Part shown: positions 27,005 to 34,817 of the stretch, in pieces
How the letters are laid out: each line of letters opens with the position of its first letter
Numbering within the stretch: position 1 is the stretch's first letter
Assembly: GCA_037127915.1 (NCBI GenBank)
Contig: JBAXXL010000031.1
Span: forward strand, 1-49,179
Reading direction: 5' to 3'
DNA from: JBAXXL01 sp037127915
GTDB taxonomy: Bacteria > Bacteroidota > Ignavibacteria > Kapaibacteriales > UBA2268
DNA: 49,179 nucleotides
Made by a program: the position numbers and the translations under genes
The notes under the pieces: generated by a model
Databases searched by the model: none
What the model was told of the DNA's origin: nothing
The model's input: only the letters and a program-made list of their open reading frames with translations

Positions 27005-27672
27005 TAGTTCATTATTCCCTTAATTATATTCATAACGGTTTCGACTTGTGTTTCAAGGTTCATGCCGGTAGTATCTAAAATAATCGCATCAGCGGCTGGA
27101 ATCATCGGACTTAATTCGCGTGTTGTATCGTAATTATCGCGTGCTGTGATTTGTTTCTGGATTTCTTCTAAGGATGCGCTTACACCCTTAGCTTTAAGCT
27201 CATTGACTCTTCTTTGCGCACGTTCTTGTACCGTTGCGGTAAAGAATATCTTTAATTCAGCCTGTGGGAAAACCACAGTGCCTATATCACGCCCATCCAT
27301 TACTATCCCGCCGTTTTTCCCAATCTCGCGTTGAATTGCTATCATACGTTTGCGAACACTTCCCATAGCGCTTATTGGGCTAACTGCAGTAGTAACCAAT
27401 GTCGAGCGAATATCGTCGCTAATATCTATTCCGTTTAAAATTGTTTTTTGTCCGTTTTCCGAAGGTTGCAAATCCAAGTGGATATTATCTAAAATTTCTT
27501 CAGCGAATTCTTCATCTATCGGAAAGCCTGAACTAAGCCACGCCCATGATACGGCTCTGTACATAGCTCCTGAATCTATGTATTTATATCCTAATTTTTC
27601 TGCAATTAGCTTCGCTGAACTTGTCTTTCCGCTTCCGGCCGGTCCATCTATTGCTATAATTATTTTCTTCAT
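27004..27672 (-). CDS. cmk: Cytidylate kinase
   Basis: A 222-residue protein that phosphorylates CMP and dCMP to the diphosphates using ATP. The P-loop AIDGPAGSGKTSSAK is at residues 7-21, followed by the CMP-binding region YIDSGAMYRAVSW, the GRDIGTVVFPQAELKIFFTA segment and the lid around RRVNELKAKG and ARDNYDT. Length and motifs are standard for the bacterial type. It starts inside the stop codon of the HAD gene (ATGA overlap) and shares one base with the GT2 gene, so translation is probably coupled through the operon. Confidence 0.95.
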   Translation of the reverse strand: MKKIIIAIDGPAGSGKTSSAKLIAEKLGYKYIDSGAMYRAVSWAWLSSGFPIDEEFAEEILDNIHLDLQPSENGQKTILNGIDISDDIRSTLVTTAVSPISAMGSVRKRMIAIQREIGKNGGIVMDGRDIGTVVFPQAELKIFFTATVQERAQRRVNELKAKGVSASLEEIQKQITARDNYDTTRELSPMIPAADAIILDTTGMNLETQVETVMNIIKGIMN

Positions 27673-28382
27673 TTATTGTTCTTTAACACTGAATAAAATG
27701 TATCTAAAGTTAAATTCACATCTTCGAAACTACTTAAAATTGCATCAGGTTTCATTGCGGCAAGTGACGAAATACTTTCCGTGCCGGTCGAAACGCAGAC
27801 TATTGGTATATTATTAGCTTGCGCCGATTCTATATCCCTCGAAGTATCACCGATTATTAATGTATTTGTATTATCATAACATTGATAACCGATTTCTTCA
27901 TTTGCTCGCTCGATTGCAATTTGTGGTAGCTGATTTCTATCTTCGTGATCGTTTCCGAATGCACCTATTGAAAACAATCCGTCTAAATCGAATGCCCTTA
28001 ACTTTAAATATGCATTTCTCCGGAAATTTCCGGTGATTAAGCCTAAATTAATTTGCCGAGAGTCTTTTAATGAAGTTAGCAAACTTCGAACTCCCGGCAA
28101 TAATTCAATATATTCCGTTGTAGAATAAGGTTTATAAATATGGTAGGCTTTTTCCCATATTGTTTCCAAATGTTTTTCGACATTTTGATAACGATAACCA
28201 AAATTCAGACAAAATTGTTTTATTATCTGAATATCGGTCCACCCGTACAGCGGTGGTAATTCAGAAATACTATGCTTTTGAACAGTCAATTCACTAATTA
28301 TTTGATTAATCAGTTTCAGCGTTACACCCGGCTTCATTTTAAGAATGGTGCCGTCGATATCAAAAAGCATCAAATATTTCAT
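27669..28382 (-). CDS. HAD-family phosphatase (phosphoglycolate-phosphatase-like)
   Basis: A 237-residue haloacid dehalogenase fold hydrolase. Motif I is FDIDGT (Asp8 nucleophile, Asp10 acid/base), motif II LGLITGN, motif III region near ERANEEIG and motif IV IIGDTSRDIESAQ. The helical cap between motifs I and II is of the Gph/PGMB type. Substrates of such enzymes are small phosphoesters; which one here is unknown. It lies 10 nt downstream of ssb and overlaps cmk by 4 nt, in a five-gene minus-strand operon. Confidence 0.85.
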   Translation of the reverse strand: MKYLMLFDIDGTILKMKPGVTLKLINQIISELTVQKHSISELPPLYGWTDIQIIKQFCLNFGYRYQNVEKHLETIWEKAYHIYKPYSTTEYIELLPGVRSLLTSLKDSRQINLGLITGNFRRNAYLKLRAFDLDGLFSIGAFGNDHEDRNQLPQIAIERANEEIGYQCYDNTNTLIIGDTSRDIESAQANNIPIVCVSTGTESISSLAAMKPDAILSSFEDVNLTLDTFYSVLKNNK

Positions 28383-28392
28383 TTGCTATTTA

Positions 28393-28869
28393 TTAAAACG
28401 GTACATCGTCATCAAATTCTGCACTCTCAGCCGGCGGAGCATAAGTATTAGGGTTCTGTGGTGTCTGGTAAGCCGGAGCCGCCGCTTGTGGTTGATTATA
28501 ACTCCCGCCACCTGAATAATCGCCGGATTCACTTTTGAGTGCCATTGATATAAAGTTATCAGCTCTTACTTCGGTAAAATATCTTGTAACACCGTCTTTT
28601 TCGTAACTACTATGTTTTAGCCGGCCTTCGATATATACCTTACTGCCTTTTTTTAAATTTTTTGCCGCGCGTTCACCTAAGCGGTCCCATAATTTTACAG
28701 TATGCCAATCTGTGGTTTCTACCCAATTGCCATCTTGTCCCTTGTAGCTTTCTGTTGTTGCAACTCTCAGTGTACAAACCGATGTACCTTGTGGAATCGT
28801 TTTCATTTCAGGGTCTTGCCCTAGGTTGCCGATTAATTCGACTCTGTTTAAGGAAAATGCACTTGCCAT
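28393..28869 (-). CDS. ssb: Single-stranded DNA-binding protein
   Basis: A 158-residue SSB. Residues 1-110 form the OB fold (NRVELIGNLGQDPEMK, RVATTESYKG, TDWHTVKLWDRLGERAAKNL, GSKVYIEGRLKHSSY). A Gln/Pro/Gly-rich linker follows, and the acidic tip FDDDVPF that recruits replication and repair partners ends the protein. It coats ssDNA as a tetramer. The gene is unusual in lying 21 nt after a polysaccharide-priming enzyme and before a HAD phosphatase and cmk, so it is likely co-transcribed with them. Confidence 0.95.
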   Translation of the reverse strand: MASAFSLNRVELIGNLGQDPEMKTIPQGTSVCTLRVATTESYKGQDGNWVETTDWHTVKLWDRLGERAAKNLKKGSKVYIEGRLKHSSYEKDGVTRYFTEVRADNFISMALKSESGDYSGGGSYNQPQAAAPAYQTPQNPNTYAPPAESAEFDDDVPF

Positions 28870-28890
28870 ATCAACTCTTTTGTTTAGTGG

Positions 28891-30363
28891 TTAACCGTTT
28901 TTTCCGTGTAAAATCACAGAAATTGTTCTTACAAAAATATAAAAATCTAAGAATATAGACCAATTTCTTATATAATAAATATCAATTAAATTTCTTTCTC
29001 CGAATGTTGAATTCATATCAGTAACTTGCCATAAGCCGCTTATACCCGGCTTAACTTTCAAAATTACTTCATCTAAGCCGTTCATGTGGCTTTTTTCATT
29101 CGGTAAACAAGCGCGGGGACCCATCAAACTCATTGTTCCCTGCAATACATTAATAAACTGTGGAATTTCATCTAAACTGAACATACGAAGAAACTTTCCG
29201 ACTTTGGTTAATCTCGGGTCATGCCTGAGTTTATGATATATCTCAAATTCTAATTTCATATCCGGATCGCTATTAAGAATTTTCTCTAAATGCTCTTCTG
29301 CATTATGATACATAGTTCTGAATTTGATAATCTTGAAGTTCACATCGTCTTTACCCATTCTATCTTGATAAAAAAGAGCAGGACCTTTAGAATTAATTTT
29401 AATAGCTAATGCAATTACAGCAAATAATGGCAATAATAAAATTAATAAAATTGACGATACTACAATGTCGAACAGCCTTTTAAAAATAACGTTCGGTTTT
29501 TGCAGTAGTTTTTCTTTTAATTCTAATGTCAAAATACCATTAATATTATTAACAGAAACAAAGAAGTGGGTTTCATTCAAATATTCCGGTATAACCAATG
29601 TTCTCTTGAAATGTTTACAATACAGCTTAATTATCTCATCTTGTTTTTCGCTTTTATCCTGCGGCATAGCAATAATAATTTGCTCGATTCCTAATTTTTC
29701 TGCTAAATCGGGCAAAATATTATATCCCCCTACAACCGGGACACCGTTGAAATATCCCCACTTATCAGCATCTTCATCTATGGCGATATATGGGCGTAAC
29801 CCCATTTTAGGATTATTCTGTAAGGATAATATAGCATTCTGACCTGATTTTTCGCCCCCGACTATTACAACCGGGACACCCCACCATGAGCGCTTCGAAA
29901 AGATTTCTTTTACGATGGCGCGGCCTAATGGCAATGCTACCAAACTCAATATCCAGCTCACCCCGAAAGCTAAACGCGAATAATCTATTAATTCAGTGAT
30001 AAAGAATGATACAACCGCTAAAATTAAATAGACCAGAGTGATGCCAATTGTTAGAGTTCGAAGCTCCTCGACTACATCCTTACCAAAGCTCGGGTATAAA
30101 CCCCTTACTGCAAAAACAATACAGAACAGGGGGATTAAAGCCAATACATTAGGATAATAATCAAAAAGTATTTTGTGATCGGGGTAAACTAAGTCCCTGA
30201 TTATAAACGAGGTAAATAACGACGTCATTAAGAATAAAACGTCGCTGATAAGGAATATTACAGCTCCTATGGCTTTACGCCTTGAGACATTTGGTCGCAA
30301 TTCGCGAGTCAATGTGCTCGAACTTATTATATCAGTTAACTGATTAAGTGTTAATGTTTTCAT
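28891..30363 (-). CDS. Polyprenyl-phosphate glycosylphosphotransferase (WcaJ/WbaP type)
   Basis: A 490-residue membrane enzyme that transfers a sugar phosphate to undecaprenyl phosphate, the first step of exopolysaccharide or O-antigen repeat-unit assembly. Four or five N-terminal membrane helices (about 30-155), a nucleotide-binding-like CoA-fold domain (VPVVIVGGEKSGQNAIL), another hydrophobic segment (about 305-325), and the C-terminal catalytic domain with KRLFDIVVSSI, KIIKFRTMY, RLTKVGKFLRMFSLDEIPQF, MSLMGPRACLP and VKPGISGLWQV are all visible. The sugar specificity is not predictable here. It heads the ssb-HAD-cmk-GT2 operon. Confidence 0.92.
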   Translation of the reverse strand: MKTLTLNQLTDIISSSTLTRELRPNVSRRKAIGAVIFLISDVLFLMTSLFTSFIIRDLVYPDHKILFDYYPNVLALIPLFCIVFAVRGLYPSFGKDVVEELRTLTIGITLVYLILAVVSFFITELIDYSRLAFGVSWILSLVALPLGRAIVKEIFSKRSWWGVPVVIVGGEKSGQNAILSLQNNPKMGLRPYIAIDEDADKWGYFNGVPVVGGYNILPDLAEKLGIEQIIIAMPQDKSEKQDEIIKLYCKHFKRTLVIPEYLNETHFFVSVNNINGILTLELKEKLLQKPNVIFKRLFDIVVSSILLILLLPLFAVIALAIKINSKGPALFYQDRMGKDDVNFKIIKFRTMYHNAEEHLEKILNSDPDMKLEFEIYHKLRHDPRLTKVGKFLRMFSLDEIPQFINVLQGTMSLMGPRACLPNEKSHMNGLDEVILKVKPGISGLWQVTDMNSTFGERNLIDIYYIRNWSIFLDFYIFVRTISVILHGKNG

Positions 30364-30675
30364 TGCTCTATCCGCAAGTTATACAACTAATGCGTATAAA
30401 ATCCCCATTTATACTCCAAATCTTAAATAGCAAAACTATTTTGACGATTTGAGCCATTTAAAAAACTCAAAGTTAAGACTATTTATATAATTATACAAAT
30501 TTATTAAGCCAAAATGGTAATATTTTGAGCAATAAGGAAACCTATTTTAAAATTTATAAAAAAAAGGTATATGTGGAAGCATTCAGTTTTTTCAATATGA
30601 ATAAAATTTCAAATGCAAATTAACACTAATTATGCATACACACAAATTAATTTATATTCATAAAACTAGTGGTTG
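30364..30675. other. AT-rich intergenic region, no gene seen
   Basis: More than 300 nt between the glycosylphosphotransferase start and the Bro-N gene end. It presumably contains the promoter of the minus-strand operon, but no box pair stands out. No coding potential is seen. Confidence 0.4.
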
Positions 30676-30706
30676 CTCATCCGATTACTGGCAGTCATCG
30701 GATGAG
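30676..30706. repeat. Hairpin flanking the Bro-N gene, downstream copy
   Basis: CTCATCCGATTACTG, G, CAGTCATCGGATGAG: 14 of 15 pairs. It has the same core as the element at 31658-31690 on the other side of the gene. No T run follows on either strand. Confidence 0.9.
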
Positions 30707-30727
30707 TAAGTTATGTTCTTGATATAC

Positions 30728-31558
30728 CTATTTAATTTCTTTTTGGGCTTTTATTTCAATTAATATTTTTGCATTTTGCTTCGTAACAATCTTTTTGCCT
30801 GTTTGCTGTTCAATTTTTTTTCTAGTCTCTCCGGCAATTTCACCACCTTTTTTAGCAATTCTCTTATTGTCATCCATTGTTTTTGGATTGTTTTCTTTAC
30901 TAATTTCAGTAGTGGTCGCTTCAGCAAGCATATTTAAAACCAGTTCTAAGTTCGTCATATTATCTCTGAGGTTTTCGGTCTTTAATCCTTTGTAGTTTTT
31001 GTACTGTCTTACCGTTTTACCACTCCAAGCTTGAGTAATAATATCAGTAAGAGTTGCAAATTCCTGTGATTCTTTTACGCCTCTATTTTCCCATTCATCT
31101 GTAAGTTCTTTTCTTACTTCAATGCTTTTTAATCGTTGATTGACCCAAGCTGAACTATAACCCAATTTTAAATAATCTGCCATTGCTCTGTTAATCGTTT
31201 TTTCAGGGTCTTGACTTTCTTGAATCCTTTCGTAACCTATTTTGGCTAACCATTGTTTAAATGGTTCTGCTTTTGGAGATGGAACCGATTGAATCAATCG
31301 AAATAATTGTTCTGTATCGGCTACATCGGTTAACCTCATTTTTCCATCGTCAGCTTGCATTTTCAACTGTCCCAATTTATGGGACAGTTCACTACCTTCT
31401 GCTAGTAACTTGCTTTTTAATGCATTCCAATATTTACGAGGTCGAGGACTGTCGGTTAATACTTCGATTACATCAATTATTGAAAAATACCATTTCTCTT
31501 GTACTTTGTCCCAATTAGAACGGATTTTTTTGCTTTCAAATATTTTTATATCATTCAT
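30728..31558 (-). CDS. Bro-N domain protein (DinD/antirepressor-like)
   Basis: A 276-residue cytoplasmic protein. The N-terminal ~110 residues look like the Bro-N domain of phage antirepressors and poxvirus/baculovirus BRO proteins (EKWYFSIIDVIEVLTDSPRP, YWNALKSKL, MRLTDVADTEQLFRLIQSVP, KAEPFKQWLAKIGYERIQE). The C-terminal half with WVNQRLKSIEVRKELTDEW and KKGGEIAGETRKKIEQQTGK resembles DinD-like and other bacterial Bro-N proteins. Such proteins are usually of phage or mobile origin and bind DNA or regulate it; no specific role can be assigned. The gene stands alone and is bracketed by two near-identical hairpins 950-1000 nt apart, which suggests it moved as a unit or is a hairpin-associated cargo. 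Confidence 0.8.
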   Translation of the reverse strand: MNDIKIFESKKIRSNWDKVQEKWYFSIIDVIEVLTDSPRPRKYWNALKSKLLAEGSELSHKLGQLKMQADDGKMRLTDVADTEQLFRLIQSVPSPKAEPFKQWLAKIGYERIQESQDPEKTINRAMADYLKLGYSSAWVNQRLKSIEVRKELTDEWENRGVKESQEFATLTDIITQAWSGKTVRQYKNYKGLKTENLRDNMTNLELVLNMLAEATTTEISKENNPKTMDDNKRIAKKGGEIAGETRKKIEQQTGKKIVTKQNAKILIEIKAQKEIK

Positions 31559-31657
31559 AATAATTCCTTAATGCAAAAAACTTGATATGCGAATATACAT
31601 TATTTTTGCAAAAAAAATCGCGTCAAAAAATAACTTTGATACGATGGGAAAAAATTC

Positions 31658-31690
31658 ACTCATCCGATGACTGGCAGTCATCGGATGAGT
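31658..31690. repeat. Hairpin flanking the Bro-N gene, upstream copy
   Basis: A perfect 33-nt palindrome: arm ACTCATCCGATGACTG, centre G, exact reverse complement. Matches the imperfect copy at 30676-30706. Confidence 0.95.
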
Positions 31691-31705
31691 AAAAGATAAT
31701 CTTGA

Positions 31706-31842
31706 GTAGCCACGAGCTTTAGCTCGTGGGTTAGGATTTCTCAACGCACCCAATCGGGCTTTAGCCCAAATCAAGCTAATTATTTTGGCTAAAGCCGATA
31801 TGTCAAACATCATCCTTCCCACGACTTAAAAGTCGTGGCTAC
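31706..31842. repeat. Compound element of two facing GTAG-type REP hairpins
   Basis: GTAG (31706-31709) with stem CCACGAGCT/AGCTCGTGG (31710-31729) faces an inverted partner with stem CCACGACTT/AAGTCGTGG (31819-31838) and CTAC (31839-31842). Between them lie smaller palindromes GGGCTTTAGCCC (31756-31767) and GGCTAAAGCC (31787-31796). Two inverted REPs with a spacer resemble a BIME. With the hairpin at 31658 it fills most of the 31559-31952 gap. Confidence 0.85.
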
Positions 31843-31967
31843 TGAAGAAAAATGCTCAATATGCCCCGCTCTTAACAACAAATAAATTTATTTTTTCCTT
31901 ATATCTCTTGTTTATTATAAAAATATATATTAATTTAGCAAACGTAAAATTTATGTGGTACAGAAAA

Positions 31968-34763
31968 ATGAAATCAGCTAAGCTCTTTACTCGAAACAGT
32001 AATCGGAACTGTTCTATTGTCAAATCCGAAAAGTCGCTACCAACGCCAATTTTAGCGATTGTTTTACTTTTACTGATATCTTCACAAGCCTACTCTGCAA
32101 AAGAAAGTTTTATGAAAGAGTTGGATTTATGTTCAAAGTATCACAACTTTTTTGATATGGTTACCGACAGCAAGAACAATATATATCTTTCTGCTAATCA
32201 GTGTCTTATAAAAAGCGTTGATGGCGGTGTTAACTGGAAAAATATTTATTTTGATAAATCTGAGATATTTATTAATGCTATTGAATCAATAACCGTTGAT
32301 AAAGAAGACAATTTATATATAGCCGATAATTTTGGAATTTACTTTTTAAAAGCAGGAACTGACACCGCCCGCTACTCCAGAGGTTTTACTTATCCAAAAA
32401 GGATTTTTGCGACCGATGACAATTTGGTTGTAGCAAATAGTGTTTATGGTTCAATTATAGTTTCCGAAGATAAATCTGCTACTTGGAAAGAAATATTTTC
32501 AACAAAAGAACAATTCCCATATACTCCCCGCGGTCATACAGAGTATGATAAAAATTTTGGAATAATGAATATTGTGCCCGAACCATATACTCATATCGCA
32601 AGTATTTTTTATACTAAAAACTTTGGTAAAATTTGGTATGAACTGGGATTTCCTGATGATAATCAAGATTTAAAAGATCTATATGTTATTGACGAAGAAT
32701 TTTGGTTTGTAAATATCTATGATGGCGATACCTGGCAGTTATGCGATTTAAAAGAAAACACAGCTTATACTTTGAAAGGGTTCGAAAACTATGACCTTAA
32801 ATTCCGCTTTTTCCAAATTGATGATATGATTTATATTTATAATGGCTTGCAAGTATATGAATTCTCGAAAACCACGCATACGTTTCAAATGATTTCGCAG
32901 AATATTTTTACAGAAGGTATGGTCAATAAGATTGATGCGTTCGCGATAGATAATAATGGAGTATTTTATGCCGCTCGAAGATACGGAGATTTCAAAAAAT
33001 CCACAGACCGCGGATTAACCTGGCAGGAAATCGAAGTCGATGTACCCATCGCAAATTTGGATAAAATGAAATTCAAATACAGCAATGGTTCACTTTTAAC
33101 TTTCGACAACAGAGATTTTTTATACCATTCTAATGATGAAGGAAATAATTGGACAAGAATTCAGATGCCTAAAGAACCATATTACAAATCCGATTTTGAT
33201 ATGAATAAGAGCAATGAAATCATAGTAGGTACTGGTTCGAAAATTCTATATACTAACGATTTAGGCAAAAATTGGAAAGTGCTGGGCGCAGGTAGCACAA
33301 AATCCTATTCTTCTGATAATGTAAGAATTCACGATGACGGAAGCATAATAAGTACCGGTAGTAGCGGCGGTTTATATTATTTTGAAAATAATAATGATTC
33401 AGCCAGAAGGATAGATTTGATGTTTAGGAATGTTACTAAACTTCCCGACGGAAGGTTGTTAGGAATATATAACGGAGTACCGGCTATATCCAATAGTGCT
33501 TGGGATGATTTTTCTACATTAAAGGGATTTCCTAAAATTGACGAATATGTAATATCAAAAAGTGGTGAAATATATTTTTCATCGTTAACAGGAGTTTATA
33601 AATGTATCGCCGGTGGCGGGAAAGGTGAATCCGTTGGGTTTTACAATATTCCTGTGAACAATATTTGCGAAGATGACAACGGTTACTTATATGTAAAAGT
33701 AAAAAAGACAAACAACATTTATTGTTCAAAAGATAATGGTGTAAGCTGGCAATCGGTAACTGCAAAATTACCTTATTTCGATATTAATTATCCTTATCCT
33801 AATAATTTCACTTTTTGTGCCTTTGGAAATCAAAATATAATTGCAAAAACAGATAAACTTTATATTGGGCAAGCTACCAATAATAAAATTCTACAAGCGG
33901 AGGTATCTTGCGAAAATTATATTTTATCCTACACAGATTCTACTAAAATGTCTATCCAAATCAAAGATAATTATAATTCTCCGGTAGCAAATACAAAAGC
34001 AATAATCTTTTATTCTATTGATAATATTTCCGATACGGTAGTGACAAATTCCGAGGGCTATGCGGATTATTATCAAAAAAGCGATTACTATACACCAGAA
34101 GCTAAATACAATTTTCCTATTTATATGTGGGCTGAAAGTGATGATGCCTACTCAAGCCCTATAATTCTTGATTCCGTGATGATGGGCGAATCCTCAATGC
34201 CACGGCAGAGAATTATTCACCGCGAAGGTCCATATTACTACTATGCCGACAAAAACTATCAGGCTTTATACAGTATGGATATGGTTGACAAATATTTCAT
34301 AAACACTCCCGGTAAATTTTTAATAGAAAATTCCCTTCTTGGAACTAAAGATTTAATGGCTTATGATGCCGGATATCCTATTCATTACGAATTTCAAATA
34401 CCGGATACTACTAAGTATGGTTTGTACAGCATCATTTTCAAGGGAATAAATGCCCAAAATGATACAGCTTACTACGAAACGTATATTTATTGTACCGATA
34501 GGAAATATATGGACTGGGATACTGCGGCAATGGACCCGCCAAAATACGCGGTCTATCCTAACCCCGTAAAAGATTTTGTTACCATTAGCAATTTCTGGGG
34601 AAAAGCTCAGATATTCGATATTTTCGGCCGCGAAGTTTGGAGCGGGCTGGTTGAGGAAAAAATAACTATAAATGCCGCTTCTTTCAGCAGAGGGCTGTAT
34701 ATTTTGAAGACGATTAATTCGCAGATTAATCAGACGAAAGTAACGAAGATAATTAAGGAATAA
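31968..34763 (+). CDS. Secreted Asp-box (BNR) propeller protein with T9SS tail
   Basis: About 931 residues from ATG 31968 (MKSAKLFTRN); ATG 31953 and a TTG at 31908 are in-frame alternatives, and none has a strong ribosome binding site. A long positively charged N-region precedes the signal helix ILAIVLLLLISSQAYSA. Many Asp-box repeats follow (KSVDGGVNW, VSEDKSATW, KSTDRGLTW, HSNDEGNNW, YTNDLGKNW, CSKDNGVSW), predicting one or two sortilin/sialidase-like propellers, then Ig-like segments and a T9SS sorting domain (VYPNPVKDFVTISN, IFDIFGREVW, FSRGLYILKTI). Sialidase residues are not evident, so a binding role is more likely than glycosidase activity. Unlike the VWA genes, its tail carries no palindromes. 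It converges on a TonB-receptor gene with a hairpin between. Confidence 0.75.
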   Translation: MKSAKLFTRNSNRNCSIVKSEKSLPTPILAIVLLLLISSQAYSAKESFMKELDLCSKYHNFFDMVTDSKNNIYLSANQCLIKSVDGGVNWKNIYFDKSEIFINAIESITVDKEDNLYIADNFGIYFLKAGTDTARYSRGFTYPKRIFATDDNLVVANSVYGSIIVSEDKSATWKEIFSTKEQFPYTPRGHTEYDKNFGIMNIVPEPYTHIASIFYTKNFGKIWYELGFPDDNQDLKDLYVIDEEFWFVNIYDGDTWQLCDLKENTAYTLKGFENYDLKFRFFQIDDMIYIYNGLQVYEFSKTTHTFQMISQNIFTEGMVNKIDAFAIDNNGVFYAARRYGDFKKSTDRGLTWQEIEVDVPIANLDKMKFKYSNGSLLTFDNRDFLYHSNDEGNNWTRIQMPKEPYYKSDFDMNKSNEIIVGTGSKILYTNDLGKNWKVLGAGSTKSYSSDNVRIHDDGSIISTGSSGGLYYFENNNDSARRIDLMFRNVTKLPDGRLLGIYNGVPAISNSAWDDFSTLKGFPKIDEYVISKSGEIYFSSLTGVYKCIAGGGKGESVGFYNIPVNNICEDDNGYLYVKVKKTNNIYCSKDNGVSWQSVTAKLPYFDINYPYPNNFTFCAFGNQNIIAKTDKLYIGQATNNKILQAEVSCENYILSYTDSTKMSIQIKDNYNSPVANTKAIIFYSIDNISDTVVTNSEGYADYYQKSDYYTPEAKYNFPIYMWAESDDAYSSPIILDSVMMGESSMPRQRIIHREGPYYYYADKNYQALYSMDMVDKYFINTPGKFLIENSLLGTKDLMAYDAGYPIHYEFQIPDTTKYGLYSIIFKGINAQNDTAYYETYIYCTDRKYMDWDTAAMDPPKYAVYPNPVKDFVTISNFWGKAQIFDIFGREVWSGLVEEKITINAASFSRGLYILKTINSQINQTKVTKIIKE

Positions 34764-34772
34764 AAGAATTGC

Positions 34773-34805
34773 AGATGTGCCACACTTTCAAAGTGTGGCA
34801 CATCT
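34773..34805. repeat. Intergenic perfect 33-nt palindrome (AGATG class)
   Basis: Arm AGATGTGCCACACTTT, centre C, exact reverse complement; identical in all 33 positions to the element inside VWA paralogue 2 (9358-9390). It lies between two convergent genes with only 54 nt in total, and may serve as a terminator. Confidence 0.95.
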
Positions 34806-34817
34806 TAAGTTAAATTT

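Noticed and set aside
27350..27817. Plus-strand ORF of 155 codons across cmk and the HAD gene
   Set aside because: Lies antisense to two clearly real, overlapping genes and has no domain.
31568..31822. Minus-strand ORF of 84 codons beside the Bro-N gene
   Set aside because: It is the translation of the compound REP element and its flank; the composition is that of palindromes and no family is evident.
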